Assembly (NCBI GenBank): GCA_030038715.1
Contig: JASHSO010000132.1
Span: 1 to 16,519 of the forward strand
DNA: 16,519 bases
Origin: Streptosporangiaceae bacterium
GTDB lineage: Bacteria; Actinomycetota; Actinomycetes; Streptosporangiales; Streptosporangiaceae
Reading direction: 5' to 3'
Below the pieces are notes generated by a model that did no database searches, was not told the DNA's origin, and saw only the letters and a list, made by a program, of their open reading frames with translations. Below, piece by piece: positions 1 through 7,848 of this stretch. Within the stretch, counting starts at the first letter, position 1, and every line of letters starts with the position of its first letter. The translations under genes and the position numbers were made by a program.

Positions 1-59
1 CCCCCCAGGGCCGGAAGGCAGCAAGGGTACGCGGGCTCTGTCGGGTGTGCGGGGGGTCC
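1..59 (+). ncRNA. ffs: Signal recognition particle RNA (small bacterial type), 5'-truncated by the window edge
   Basis: The conserved SRP domain IV signature is read directly: CAGG (6-9), the GGAA tetraloop (13-16) and AGCA (20-23), flanked by complementary arms. The CCCCCC at the left edge pairs with the GGGGGG near 51-56, closing the helix. The RNA binds Ffh and directs signal-peptide-bearing ribosomes to the membrane. Only the 3' half is present; the 5' part lies outside the window. The 3' end is set where the helix closes and may be off by a few bases. An ffs gene directly upstream of dnaX is common in actinobacteria, which supports the call. Confidence 0.88.
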
Positions 60-144
60 CTTACCGTTCCGGCGCGGACCGCTCGGCGGGGGTCCGTTGG
101 CGGGATCCGCCCCGGTGACGATCCGTTCCGGCGAGGATGTGGTC

Positions 145-1971
145 ATGGCACCTAAAGCCCAGAGGCCAGGCAAACGCCAGGCGGACAGCCCGCGGGCGGC
201 GGCTCCCGCACCGCCGCTCGCGCTGTACCGGAAGTACCGTCCGGCCACGTTTGCCGAGGTCAAGGGCCAGGATCACGTCACAGAGCCGCTCCGCCAGGCG
301 CTGCGCAGCGGCCGGGTGCATCACGCGTACCTGTTCAGCGGACCGCGCGGCTGCGGGAAGACGTCCAGCGCCCGGATCCTGGCCCGCTCGCTCAACTGCG
401 AGCAGGGCCCTACCCCCGATCCCTGCGGAGTCTGCGCTTCCTGCCAGGCCCTGGCCCCGTCCGGTCCTGGCAGCATCGACGTGATCGAGATTGACGCCGC
501 CTCGCACGGCGGCGTGGACGACGCAAGGGACCTACGCGAGCGGGCCTTCTACGCTCCGGTTTCCGGCCGGTTCAAGGTCTACATCATCGACGAGGCCCAC
601 ATGGTGACCCGCGAGGGCTTCAACGCGCTGCTGAAGCTCGTCGAGGAGCCGCCACCGCACCTGAAATTCGTCTTCGCGACCACCGAGCCGGAGAAGGTGA
701 TTGCGACAATCAGGTCGCGTACGCACCATTACCCGTTCCGCCTGGTCCCGCCGGCCGTCCTGCGCGAGCACCTGGAGCAGGTCCTCGCCAGCGAGGGGAT
801 CTCGTACGAGCCTGCTGTACTGCCCGTCGTGATCCGCGCAGGCGCCGGCTCTGTGCGCGACGCACTCTCCGTCCTCGACCAGCTCATGGCCGGGTCCGGC
901 GAGGACGGCCTGCGCTACGACCGCGCGATCGCGCTGCTCGGCTACACCGACGATGCGCTGCTTGACGAGGTCGTCGCCGCATTTGCCGGTGGCGACGGCG
1001 CGGCGGTGTTTCATGCCGTCGATCGCGTGGTCGAGGCCGGCCACGATCCGCGCAGGTTCGCCGCCGACCTGCTCGACCGGCTGCGTGACCTGATCGTGCT
1101 GTGCGCAGTCCCCGATGCCGCGTCGACCGGCCTCATCGAGGCCCCGGCCGACCGCCTCGAGCAGATGAGCGCCCAGGCCGCGGCGTTCGGTTTGCCGGGC
1201 CTGACCAGGGCCGCTGAGGTGATCAGCGCGGGCCTGGTCGAGATGCGCGGAGCGACGTCGCCGCGGCTGCTGCTGGAACTGATGTGCGCCCAGGTGCTGT
1301 TGCCGGCGGGCGCGGACACCGCCTCGCTGATGGCGCGGCTCGACAGCCTGGAACGCCGGATCAGCGCTCCGCTGGCCGCCGAAGCCAGCCGACCCGAGCA
1401 GTCGGCCCCGCGGGAGCGCCCGCCAGCGGCCGAGACCGGCGCGAGGTCGGCCGAGACCGGCGCGAGGTCCGCCGAGACCCGCAGTCGGCCCGACACCCGC
1501 GAGCGGCCGGCCGAGCCCCGCGAGCAGCCCGACGAGCCCCGCAGGCAGCCTGCGAGAACGGCTCCGCCCGACGCCGATGCGCTCAGGGCACGCTGGCCCG
1601 ACGTCCTCGACGCAGTCAGGGCGCATCGCCGCGTTGCCTGGATGCTGCTCAGCAACGCTGCGGTCGAGTCGCTGGACGGCAGCGTGCTCACGATCGGCTT
1701 TGCCCGAGCGGGCGAGGCGAAAGGCTTCGTGAGCAGCGGCTACGACAAAGACCTCGGCCGCGTGCTGGCCGCGATGTTCGGGATAAATCCGCAGATCAGG
1801 ACGGCTGTGGTCGAGAACGGACAGGGAGCGGACCAATCAGGGCACGAGATGGGAACGGGGCGAGCCGCCACCCCCGTCGCCCGCCCGCCAGACCCGTCCG
1901 ATGCGCTGAGTGGCCAGGACCTGATCGAGCGAGAACTGGGTGGCACCGTCATCCAAGAAACGGACTTGTAG
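145..1971 (+). CDS. dnaX: DNA polymerase III subunit gamma/tau (clamp loader ATPase)
   Basis: This is the AAA+ subunit of the clamp loader, which opens the beta sliding clamp and tethers polymerase III. Visible are Walker A GPRGCGKT (residues 66-73), a zinc site (Cys85, 94, 97, 100), Walker B ending in DEAH (149-152), sensor 1 ATTEPEKV (178-185) and the SRT arginine-finger box (191-193). A Pro/Arg/Glu-rich linker (about 410-475) with a tandem repeat leads to a C-terminal domain. I chose the ATG at 145 because GAGG at 133-136 lies 8 nt upstream; an in-frame TTG at 97 would add 16 residues and GTG at 139 two. The protein is 608 aa. No A-rich slippery heptamer was seen, so a frameshifted gamma form is not supported. 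Confidence 0.96.
   Translation: MAPKAQRPGKRQADSPRAAAPAPPLALYRKYRPATFAEVKGQDHVTEPLRQALRSGRVHHAYLFSGPRGCGKTSSARILARSLNCEQGPTPDPCGVCASCQALAPSGPGSIDVIEIDAASHGGVDDARDLRERAFYAPVSGRFKVYIIDEAHMVTREGFNALLKLVEEPPPHLKFVFATTEPEKVIATIRSRTHHYPFRLVPPAVLREHLEQVLASEGISYEPAVLPVVIRAGAGSVRDALSVLDQLMAGSGEDGLRYDRAIALLGYTDDALLDEVVAAFAGGDGAAVFHAVDRVVEAGHDPRRFAADLLDRLRDLIVLCAVPDAASTGLIEAPADRLEQMSAQAAAFGLPGLTRAAEVISAGLVEMRGATSPRLLLELMCAQVLLPAGADTASLMARLDSLERRISAPLAAEASRPEQSAPRERPPAAETGARSAETGARSAETRSRPDTRERPAEPREQPDEPRRQPARTAPPDADALRARWPDVLDAVRAHRRVAWMLLSNAAVESLDGSVLTIGFARAGEAKGFVSSGYDKDLGRVLAAMFGINPQIRTAVVENGQGADQSGHEMGTGRAATPVARPPDPSDALSGQDLIERELGGTVIQETDL
1429..1485 (+). repeat. 21-bp tandem repeat inside dnaX (two full units plus a partial third)
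   Basis: Units at 1429-1449 and 1450-1470 differ only in the last base; a third, partly diverged unit starts at 1471. The period is a multiple of three and encodes the heptapeptide AETGARS twice, then AET plus a changed tail, in the disordered linker between the ATPase core and the C-terminal domain. Such in-frame repeats can vary in copy number without breaking the gene. Confidence 0.85.
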
Positions 1972-1979
1972 CTGGCTGT

Positions 1980-1996
1980 CGCCCCGCCGCGGGGCG
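1980..1996 (+). terminator. GC-rich hairpin just after dnaX
   Basis: CGCCCCG (1980-1986) and CGGGGCG (1990-1996) form a perfect 7-bp stem with a 3-nt loop, starting 9 nt after the dnaX stop codon. There is no U-run, so it may be a U-less actinobacterial terminator or only a partial attenuator before the ybaB promoter candidate. Confidence 0.45.
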
Positions 1997-2022
1997 CGAG
2001 TGCCTGTCGGGCCCGCAAGCCG

Positions 2023-2028
2023 TAGGCT
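2023..2028 (+). promoter_or_regulatory. Candidate -10 element (TAGGCT) for the ybaB-recR-DUF5063 operon
   Basis: TAGGCT matches the actinobacterial TANNNT -10 pattern, lies downstream of the dnaX hairpin and would give a leader of about 37 nt before the ybaB start, which has its own AAGGGGG ribosome site at 2061-2067. No convincing -35 box was found. Confidence 0.35.
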
Positions 2029-2071
2029 CGGAGTGACGATGGCGCGCAGCAGCGGAATCTAAGGGGGCCGA

Positions 2072-2527
2072 GTGGAGCCCGGTGGCCAGCTTGACATGCA
2101 GCAGCTCTTCGCGGCTGCCGCGCAGATGCAAAGTCAGCTGATGAGCGCCCAGCAGGAACTCGCCGACGCGGAGGTGGAGGGCAGTGCTGGTGGCGGCCTC
2201 GTTACCGCGGTCGTCAACGGGCAGGGGGAGCTGATTGACCTGTCCATCTCGGCCGCCGCCATCGACACCGGCGACCCAGAGGAAACCGCCCAGACCCTGT
2301 CCGACCTCGTGCTGGCCGCCTATCGGGACGCGTGCCGGGAAGCGGACGAGCTGCAGCAAGAGACCATGGCCCCGCTCACCGCGGGACTCGGCGGCCTAGG
2401 GATTCCGGGAATGCCCGGTTCCACCCCGTTCCCCGGCACGATAGAAGCGCCCACGGAAACTCCCGCCGCCCAAGACCAGCCGACTGAAAGCAATGGCGGC
2501 GAGGATCCAGCCGCGGGCGACAGCTGA
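2072..2527 (+). CDS. YbaB/EbfC family nucleoid-associated protein
   Basis: YbaB/EbfC proteins are small dimeric DNA-binding proteins that associate with the nucleoid, and their gene usually sits between dnaX and recR, as here. The N-terminal helix (MQQLFAAAAQMQSQLMSAQQ, from residue 9) and the following GGGLVTAVVNGQGELIDLSI strands are the family core. Residues after about 105 are a Gly/Pro/Thr/Glu-rich tail that looks disordered and makes the 151-aa protein longer than the usual 100-120 aa. The GTG at 2072 has AAGGGGG 4 nt upstream; an in-frame ATG at 2096 is the alternative and would lose eight residues. recR follows after a short gap, so the two are likely co-transcribed. Confidence 0.92.
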   Translation: MEPGGQLDMQQLFAAAAQMQSQLMSAQQELADAEVEGSAGGGLVTAVVNGQGELIDLSISAAAIDTGDPEETAQTLSDLVLAAYRDACREADELQQETMAPLTAGLGGLGIPGMPGSTPFPGTIEAPTETPAAQDQPTESNGGEDPAAGDS

Positions 2528-2539
2528 GGCGTGCCTGCG

Positions 2540-3139
2540 GTGTACGAGGGTGTCGTCCAGGACCTGATCGAGGAACTCGGCCAGCTACCCGGCGTGGGCC
2601 CGAAGGGCGCGCAGCGCATCGCCTTCTACCTGCTGTCGGCGGAGCCGGACCAGGTACGCAGGCTTGCCGCCGTGCTGGTCGAGGTTATTGAGCGGGTCAA
2701 GTTCTGCCGTGTCTGCTTCAACGTGGCCGAGGACGAAGAGTGCCGCATCTGCAAGGACGCCCGGCGGGATCCCGCGCAGATCTGCGTGGTGGAGGAGCCG
2801 AAGGACGTCGCGGCGATCGAGAAGATCCGCGAGTTCCGCGGCCGGTACCACGTCCTGGGCGGAGCGATCAGCCCGATCGACGGCGTGGGCCCGGAGGACC
2901 TGCGGATCAGGGAGCTGATGGCCAGGCTTGCGGACGGGGCGGTCACCGAGGTCATCCTCGCCACCGACCCCAACCTCGAGGGCGAGGCGACGGCGACGTA
3001 CCTGGCTCGGATGCTCAAGCCGCTGGGCGTGCGCGTGACCCGTCCGGCCAGCGGCCTGCCGGTGGGCGGGGAACTTGAGTACGCCGACGAGGTAACCCTG
3101 GGCCGGGCATTCGAGGGACGGAGGCTGCTTGATGTCTGA
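2540..3139 (+). CDS. recR: Recombination mediator protein RecR
   Basis: RecR works with RecO (and RecF) to load RecA on gapped, SSB-coated DNA. The order of parts is complete: helix-hairpin-helix [17 protein letters not shown] (16-32), a C4 zinc finger (Cys56, 59, 68, 71), and a TOPRIM domain with CVVEEPKDV (82-90) and [12 protein letters not shown] (141-152), then the conserved ending [13 protein letters not shown] prefer the GTG at 2540: it begins [10 protein letters not shown] as family members do, gives exactly 199 aa, and the GAGG at 2526-2529 lies 10 nt upstream. The GTG at 2531 would add three residues but leave only one base between GAGG and the start. GAGG overlaps the ybaB stop codon, suggesting translational coupling. 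Confidence 0.96.
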   Translation: MYEGVVQDLIEELGQLPGVGPKGAQRIAFYLLSAEPDQVRRLAAVLVEVIERVKFCRVCFNVAEDEECRICKDARRDPAQICVVEEPKDVAAIEKIREFRGRYHVLGGAISPIDGVGPEDLRIRELMARLADGAVTEVILATDPNLEGEATATYLARMLKPLGVRVTRPASGLPVGGELEYADEVTLGRAFEGRRLLDV

Positions 3140-3722
3140 GCCGGCAGACGGGGCGGGCAAGGCCAGGGAAGTCGGCTCGGGACAGCCGGCCGAGGACTGG
3201 CGGCTGCTCGCCGACAAGGTAGCGGGGAACGCCAGGGACTTCCTCGACGGCCTGACCGCGGTGGCCCGCGGCGAGGGCGCGGATGAGACCGTGCCGCTGC
3301 TGCTGCTTGAGGTCGCCCAGGTGATGCTCGCCGGAACCCAGCTCGGGGCTAGCAAGGACGTGATTCTGCCCAGCAACGCCGAGCCTGACGTGGGCGCCGA
3401 CCCAGACCTCGACCTGGATGCGCTGCGGACTGGCCTAGCGGGCAGGCTGAGCGGGTTCGACGACTACGCCGAGATCTTCGACCCGTACGCGGACAGCCAG
3501 CCGAGCGCGTTCCGGCTGTCGGACGACCTAGCGGCGGTGGCCGCCGACCTGATCCACGGTCTCAAGCACTATGAGGCCGGCCGGGCCGCAGAGGCGCTGT
3601 GGTGGTGGCAGTACTCCTACGTCAACCACTGGGGCACCCATGGCGGCGCGGCGCTGCGTGCCCTGCATAGCATCGTCGCGCACGCCCGGCTGGACGTGGC
3701 CGAGGAGCCCACGGCGCGCTAG
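3132..3722 (+). CDS. DUF5063 domain-containing protein
   Basis: This 196-aa protein of unknown function follows recR in many actinomycetes and carries the DUF5063 pattern: a helical first half ([18 protein letters not shown], then [19 protein letters not shown]), an acidic middle ([13 protein letters not shown]), a [12 protein letters not shown] motif near 115-126, and a Trp/His-rich ending with [18 protein letters not shown]. It has no signal peptide or membrane segment, so it is probably cytoplasmic. The ATG at 3132 overlaps the recR stop by 8 bp and has GGAGG at 3120-3124, 7 nt upstream; a TTG just before it is less likely. The overlap argues for translational coupling with recR, but no molecular role is known to me. 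Confidence 0.88.
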   Translation: MSEPADGAGKAREVGSGQPAEDWRLLADKVAGNARDFLDGLTAVARGEGADETVPLLLLEVAQVMLAGTQLGASKDVILPSNAEPDVGADPDLDLDALRTGLAGRLSGFDDYAEIFDPYADSQPSAFRLSDDLAAVAADLIHGLKHYEAGRAAEALWWWQYSYVNHWGTHGGAALRALHSIVAHARLDVAEEPTAR

Positions 3723-3739
3723 CAGGTCGGCTGGCTCGG

Positions 3740-3745
3740 TAGACT
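3740..3745 (+). promoter_or_regulatory. Candidate -10 element (TAGACT) upstream of lysC
   Basis: TAGACT fits TANNNT and is one of three copies of this exact hexamer placed at -10-like positions in the window (also 6692-6697 and 10821-10826, both minus strand). It would start transcription near 3752, giving a leader of about 50 nt containing GGAGG at 3784-3788. No clear -35 box. Confidence 0.35.
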
Positions 3746-3801
3746 CACACCTCAGCCGCCTTCGACCCAGCCGCAACCAGTACGGAGGTGCAGGCGCCGT
3801 C

Positions 3802-5097
3802 GTGGCCCTCGTCGTGCAGAAGTACGGTGGATCGTCGGTCGCCGATGCGGACGGCATCAAGCGGGTAGCTCAGCGCATCGTCGCGACCCGCAAGGCCGGG
3901 AACAGCGTGGTCGTGGTGGTCTCTGCCATGGGCGACACCACCGATGAGCTCCGGGACCTCGCCGACCAGGTGAGCCCCGCACCGCCGGGACGCGAGCTGG
4001 ACATGCTGCTCACGGCCGGCGAGCGGATCTCCATGGCGCTGCTGGCGATGGCCATCGCGAACCTCGGCCTGCAGGGGCGGTCGTTTACCGGCTCGCAGGC
4101 CGGAGTGATCACCGACTCGGCGCACGGCAAGGCCCGCATCATCGACATCACGCCCGGCCGGATCCAGGCCGCGCTTGAGGACGGCGCGATCCCGATCGTG
4201 GCCGGGTTCCAGGGCGTCTCGCAGACCACCAAGGACATCACCACGCTCGGCCGGGGGGCGTCTGACACGACGGCGGTCGCGCTGGCCGCCGCCCTCGGCG
4301 CTGACTTCTGCGAGATCTATACCGACGTGGACGGCATCTTCACCGCTGACCCGCGGATCGTGCCGGGTGCGCGCCGGATTCCGCTGATCTCCTACGAGGA
4401 GATGCTGGAGATGGCCGCGTGTGGCGCGAAGGTGCTAATGCTGCGGTGCGTTGAATACGCCCGGCGCTACCAGATCCCGATTCACGTGCGGTCCTCGTTC
4501 AGCAACCGGGATGGTACCTGGGTGCGGGACGCGGGCTCGGCGGGCTCGGCGGGCTCGGCGACGGAAGGCGAGGCGATGGAGCAGGCGATCATCTCTGGCG
4601 TTGCGCACGACCGGGGCGAGGCAAAGATCACCGTTGTCGGTGTGCCAGACAAGATCGGCGAGGCGGCGAGGATCTTCCGCGCCATCGCGGACGCCGGCAT
4701 CAACATCGACATGATCGTGCAGAACGTCTCCGCGGCCGCTACCGGCCGCACCGACATCTCGTTCACGTTGCCCAGGGACGACGGTCACGCGGCCATGACG
4801 TCACTGCACCAGCTGCACGACGAGGTCGGGTTCGAATCGCTGCTGTACGACGACAGGATCGGCAAGGTCTCGGTGATCGGCGCGGGCATGCGCTCGCACC
4901 CCGGCGTGAGCGCGGCCTTCTTCGGCGCGCTGGCCGCAGCGGGGGTCAACATCGAGATGATCTCCACGTCGGAGATCAGGATCTCGGTCGTCGTCGACCA
5001 GAATGACGTGGAAACCGCGGTGGCCGCCGCGCACGAGGCTTTCGAGCTTGGTGACGGTCAGGAACAAGCGGTCGTCTACGGCGGGACCGGCCGGTGA
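3802..5097 (+). CDS. lysC: Aspartate kinase (aspartokinase)
   Basis: LysC phosphorylates L-aspartate with ATP, the entry step to lysine/diaminopimelate, methionine and threonine. Visible are KYGGSSV (7-13), [10 protein letters not shown] (41-50), GERIS (73-77), [11 protein letters not shown] (148-158) and [13 protein letters not shown] (173-185). An Ala-Gly-Ser linker (244-253) follows, then two ACT regulatory modules (about 265-431) with [14 protein letters not shown] and [15 protein letters not shown], expected to bind effector amino acids. The length, 431 aa, is typical. I chose the GTG at 3802 ([12 protein letters not shown], the usual actinobacterial beginning); GGAGG at 3784-3788 is 13 nt away, a long spacing. 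The stop overlaps the asd start. An internal start with its own ribosome site can also yield a beta subunit. Confidence 0.96.
   Translation: MALVVQKYGGSSVADADGIKRVAQRIVATRKAGNSVVVVVSAMGDTTDELRDLADQVSPAPPGRELDMLLTAGERISMALLAMAIANLGLQGRSFTGSQAGVITDSAHGKARIIDITPGRIQAALEDGAIPIVAGFQGVSQTTKDITTLGRGASDTTAVALAAALGADFCEIYTDVDGIFTADPRIVPGARRIPLISYEEMLEMAACGAKVLMLRCVEYARRYQIPIHVRSSFSNRDGTWVRDAGSAGSAGSATEGEAMEQAIISGVAHDRGEAKITVVGVPDKIGEAARIFRAIADAGINIDMIVQNVSAAATGRTDISFTLPRDDGHAAMTSLHQLHDEVGFESLLYDDRIGKVSVIGAGMRSHPGVSAAFFGALAAAGVNIEMISTSEIRISVVVDQNDVETAVAAAHEAFELGDGQEQAVVYGGTGR
4531..4560 (+). repeat. Triple 9-bp tandem repeat in the lysC interdomain linker
   Basis: GCGGGCTCG occurs three times in a row (4531-4539, 4540-4548, 4549-4557), followed by GCG, encoding [10 protein letters not shown] between the kinase domain and the ACT domains. 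It ends two bases before the internal ribosome site of the presumed beta subunit. Confidence 0.9.
4563..4578 (+). promoter_or_regulatory. Internal ribosome site and in-frame ATG for an aspartokinase beta subunit
   Basis: GGAAGG at 4563-4568 is followed after 7 nt by an in-frame ATG at 4576, at codon 259. Translation from here to 5097 gives a 173-aa protein made only of the two ACT domains, beginning [10 protein letters not shown]. In Corynebacterium glutamicum and Bacillus subtilis, lysC encodes alpha and beta subunits from overlapping in-frame starts, with beta starting near codon 250 in C. glutamicum. Position, length and ribosome site agree with that arrangement here. Confidence 0.65.
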
Positions 5098-6167
5098 GCG
5101 CGAGCCCGCCGACCGGCGGGCCAACGCTGGCGATCGTCGGCGCGACCGGGGCAGTCGGCACCGTGATGCGCAGCATCGTGTCGGAGCGGACCGACGTCTG
5201 GGGCGAGCTTGTTCTGGTGGCGTCGGCCAGGTCGGCCGGCCGGAAGCTGCCCGTCCGGGGCCGGGATGTCGTAGTACGCGAGTTGACTGCGGACGTGTTC
5301 GACAATGTCGACCTGGCCATGTTCGACGTGCCCGACGAGGTCTCGGCGGCCTGGGCCCCGGTGGCCGCTGCGCGCGGCGTGGTCGTGATCGACAAGTCGG
5401 GCGCGTTCCGGATGGACCCGCAGGTGCCGCTCGTGGTCCCCGAGGTGAACCCGGAGGCGGCTCACGTCCGGCCCAAGGGAATCATCTCCGTCCCGAACTG
5501 CACCACCCTCGCGCTCATCCTCGCGGTGGCCGCGCTGCATAGGGCGTTCGGCCTGCGGGAGATGGTTGCCGCCTCCTACCAGGCGGCTTCGGGCGCTGGC
5601 CAGGCCGGCACCGACGCGCTGTACGACCAGCTGAGCAAGGTAGCGGGCAACCGGTCACTGGGCCAGCGGCCCGGTGATATCCGGGCGTTTGCCGGGGACG
5701 GCGGCCCGTTCGGCGCCCCGCTGGCGCTGAACGTGGTGCCCTGGGCCGGCTCCCTGCGCGACGCGGGCTGGTCATCCGAAGAGCTGAAAATACGCAGTGA
5801 GACCCGCAAGATACTCGGCATGCCTGACCTGAAGGTCGCGGCGACCTGCGTGCGGGTCCCTGTCGTGATTGGGCACTCTATAGCGCTGCACGCCGTGTTC
5901 GAGTCCGAGGTGACCCGCGCGGATGCTCAGCGCGTGTTGCGCGCGGCTCCGGGTGTCACGCTGATCGACGAGCCCGAGCGCGGCGAGTACCCGACGCCGG
6001 CCGATGTCGCGGGCACCGATGCCACCTGGGTCGGACGGGTCCGGCAGAGCCTGGACAACCCTCGCGCCATAGACCTGTTCGTCAGCGCCGACAACCTGCG
6101 CAAGGGCGCCGCGCTGAACGCCGCGCAGATCGCCGAACTGCTGGTTCCCGAGCTCGCCGGTTCGTGA
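5094..6167 (+). CDS. asd: Aspartate-semialdehyde dehydrogenase
   Basis: Asd reduces aspartyl phosphate, the LysC product, to aspartate semialdehyde with NADPH. The 357-aa protein has the dinucleotide-binding GATGAVG (16-22), [10 protein letters not shown] (98-107), the catalytic cysteine in SVPNCTT (Cys136), [10 protein letters not shown] (163-172), a conserved [10 protein letters not shown] segment (232-241) and the catalytic histidine in VVIGHS (His261). It starts at GTG 5094, sharing GTGA with the lysC stop (4-bp overlap), so the two enzymes are translationally coupled. Its active-site context ([17 protein letters not shown]) differs from the more common NPNCTTM, but all catalytic residues are present. 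It is likely the last gene of the leftward block, since convergent genes follow. Confidence 0.95.
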   Translation: MSASPPTGGPTLAIVGATGAVGTVMRSIVSERTDVWGELVLVASARSAGRKLPVRGRDVVVRELTADVFDNVDLAMFDVPDEVSAAWAPVAAARGVVVIDKSGAFRMDPQVPLVVPEVNPEAAHVRPKGIISVPNCTTLALILAVAALHRAFGLREMVAASYQAASGAGQAGTDALYDQLSKVAGNRSLGQRPGDIRAFAGDGGPFGAPLALNVVPWAGSLRDAGWSSEELKIRSETRKILGMPDLKVAATCVRVPVVIGHSIALHAVFESEVTRADAQRVLRAAPGVTLIDEPERGEYPTPADVAGTDATWVGRVRQSLDNPRAIDLFVSADNLRKGAALNAAQIAELLVPELAGS

Positions 6168-6190
6168 GCTAGCAGCTAGCCCGCTGGCGG

Positions 6191-6685
6191 CTACCGCCCG
6201 GTGGTGCCGTCGATCTGCTCGCGCAGGATATCGGCGTGCCCGGCGTGCCGGGCAGTCTCAGAGGTCATGTGGGCGAGTACCCACCGCACCTTCATCCGCT
6301 TGCCGTCGACCAGCCGGGCGAGATGGGCGTCCGGATCGCCGATCGCGCGAATCGCGGCGTCGCTCGCTGCGATCGCGGCCAGGTAGTCGTCAAGCACCTC
6401 CCGGGTGGTTCGATCGCGTGGCACCCTCATGCCCGAGCCAGGCCCGCGCACGTGCTTGGCTCCGGTGAGGTAGTAGCCGAACCAGTATCGTTCGGCGTGG
6501 GTCAGGTGCTGAACCAGGCCGAGCAGGTTGGTGCCGGTGCCGACGAGCACGCGTCGAAGCTGCCCGTCGTCCAGTCCTTCGGTCTTCTTCAGGACCGATT
6601 CCCGGCTGAAGTTCAGGAAGGCGAGCGCGGTGTCCAGCTCGCTTGAGTCGACACGGGGCACGGGCCGCCGCTGAGTCTGAGCCAC
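6191..6685 (-). CDS. DinB family protein (DUF664 / mycothiol-transferase-like)
   Basis: DinB/YfiT-like proteins are four-helix bundles that bind a metal through three histidines; in actinobacteria many use mycothiol for detoxification. The 164-aa product carries HLTHAERYWF (His60, His63) and HMTSETARHAGHADILREQI with His139, His147 and His150, the classic DUF664 ending. The substrate is unknown. The start is GTG at 6685. There is no good Shine-Dalgarno sequence; instead TAGACT sits exactly 6 nt upstream, suggesting a leaderless transcript. It converges on asd with a 23-bp gap, and the DUF1684 gene lies 51 bp upstream on the same strand, so both may also be read together. Confidence 0.9.
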   Translation of the reverse strand: MAQTQRRPVPRVDSSELDTALAFLNFSRESVLKKTEGLDDGQLRRVLVGTGTNLLGLVQHLTHAERYWFGYYLTGAKHVRGPGSGMRVPRDRTTREVLDDYLAAIAASDAAIRAIGDPDAHLARLVDGKRMKVRWVLAHMTSETARHAGHADILREQIDGTTGR

Positions 6686-6691
6686 CCGACG

Positions 6692-6697
6692 AGTCTA
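6692..6697 (-). promoter_or_regulatory. -10 element (TAGACT) of a leaderless DinB transcript
   Basis: On the minus strand TAGACT is followed by exactly 6 nt and the GTG start, so transcription would begin at or next to the start codon. No -35 box is apparent. Confidence 0.5.
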
Positions 6698-6736
6698 GGA
6701 ACACCGGTCGTGTGGGCCCACCGATAACCGCCAGCT

Positions 6737-7357
6737 CTAGTCCGCCTGTCTTGCTCCTGGCATGAGCTCGCCAGCGTGCACTGCTACCGGGACCGTGTTG
6801 CCCGGCGGTGCGAGCGGGCAGGCCCAGTCCGGGTCGTAGGCACAGGACGGGTTGTAGGCGAAGTTCAGGTCGATCACCAGGGACCCGGCGTCACCGCCGA
6901 GATCGGCGCCCTTGACCGTGTCGATGACGTAGCGCCCGCCAGGGTAGGTGGCGCCGTCGGTCCTGGTGTCACGGATAGGCACGAAAATGCCGCCGCCATA
7001 GCTGGCCAGCCACCAGATATCGAGATCGCCGATGCCCGGCAGGTGCACGACCCCGGCTCGGTCGAATCGCACGACGCCGTCGGTGCCCGTGCTCATCTCG
7101 ATACGCACGGGCTCGGTGTCGGTGTCCACGTGCGCGGTGAACCGCAACCGCGGGTCGTAGGAGGCGACAGGGACGCCGTCGAATGTCGCCCGCTCAGTCG
7201 GCGGGATCGGTGACTGCGGGTGTGTGGCCAACAGGTCGTTGCGCGCGTCCTGCCAGGCGCGGTGCGCTGCGGCCGGGTCGGGCGTGGCCCGGACCTCGGC
7301 GTAGATGGCCGCCACGCGGCGGCGCCAGTCGAGCAGAGAGGTTGCGTTTAGATGCAC
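6737..7357 (-). CDS. DUF1684 domain-containing protein
   Basis: This belongs to the DUF1684 family, whose function is not established. Three family motifs are in order in the C-terminal half: GGRYVIDTVKG (140-150), DLNFAYNPSCAY (163-174) and CPLAPPGN (180-187), ending in AGE. The N-terminus (LLDWRRRVAAIYAEVRATPD) is the typical helical start. I chose the GTG at 7357, giving 206 aa. The frame stays open for another 105 codons upstream, but that stretch is Arg/Ser-rich and lies antisense to the DUF2203 gene, so it is not coding. There is no signal peptide, so it is probably cytoplasmic. It is divergent from the DUF2203 gene across 94 bp. Confidence 0.88.
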   Translation of the reverse strand: MHLNATSLLDWRRRVAAIYAEVRATPDPAAAHRAWQDARNDLLATHPQSPIPPTERATFDGVPVASYDPRLRFTAHVDTDTEPVRIEMSTGTDGVVRFDRAGVVHLPGIGDLDIWWLASYGGGIFVPIRDTRTDGATYPGGRYVIDTVKGADLGGDAGSLVIDLNFAYNPSCAYDPDWACPLAPPGNTVPVAVHAGELMPGARQAD

Positions 7358-7451
7358 GCCTGCTATGTGCCCCGGCCGAGTGCCCCCGCTAACCCGCCGC
7401 CGATCCCGGTGGCAGTGGACGCGATGATCGGCGGTCGGGCAGGCTTCCGCT

Positions 7452-7814
7452 ATGAGTCGGGCATTCACGGTGGCGCAAGCGCGCGAGCTTATGCCGGCGG
7501 TACTAGCCCGCGCCGACGAGCTGGTCGAAGCGCGGGCCAGCCTGGTCGAGTTGCGCGAGGCGCTGGCCGCAGGAGAGCGTTCGGCGCTGGGTGGTCTGCC
7601 CGAGGCCAAGGGACTCGAGGCGCGCCTGAGTGAGCTGCTTGCCTGGTTCGCGAGCCACGGCCTCGAAGTCAAGGGCCTCGCTCCGCTGCTGCTCGACTTC
7701 CCCTCGGAGCTGGACGGCGAGCCGGTGCTGTTGTGCTGGCTGGAAGGCGAACGGGAACTTAGCTGGTACCACCGGCTCGCGCACGGCTTTGCCGGCCGTC
7801 GGAGGCTTGCCTAG
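7452..7814 (+). CDS. DUF2203 domain-containing protein
   Basis: A 120-aa protein of the DUF2203 family, function unknown. It shows the family beginning FTVAQARELMPAVLARADELV (the helix runs to about residue 40), a second helical segment, then GLEVKGLAPLLLDFPSELDG and the signature ending VLLCWLEGERELSWYH...GFAGRR. It starts at ATG 7452 after a weak purine stretch and no clear ribosome site; the promoter is unseen. It is read divergently from the DUF1684 gene and converges on the deformylase gene with a 34-bp gap. No membrane segment or known catalytic motif is visible. Confidence 0.87.
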   Translation: MSRAFTVAQARELMPAVLARADELVEARASLVELREALAAGERSALGGLPEAKGLEARLSELLAWFASHGLEVKGLAPLLLDFPSELDGEPVLLCWLEGERELSWYHRLAHGFAGRRRLA

Positions 7815-7848
7815 CCGAGCCGTGCGGTGTCGCCAGCCGAGGCCAAGA

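Noticed and set aside
532-1836. Long minus-strand open frame (434 codons) opposite dnaX
   Set aside because: Arg/Gly/His-rich shadow caused by high GC; dnaX on the other strand has every expected motif.
2585-3376. Minus-strand open frame of 263 codons opposite recR and DUF5063
   Set aside because: Low-complexity translation with no motif; both opposite-strand genes are clear.
6177-6193. Short stem TAGCC/GGCTA between asd and the DinB gene
   Set aside because: Only 5 bp with a 7-nt loop and no U-run; too weak to call a terminator although the position between convergent genes is right.
7358-7672. Upstream extension of the DUF1684 reading frame by 105 codons
   Set aside because: Ser/Arg/Ala-rich, unlike the family, and antisense to the DUF2203 gene; the GTG at 7357 gives a normal beginning.
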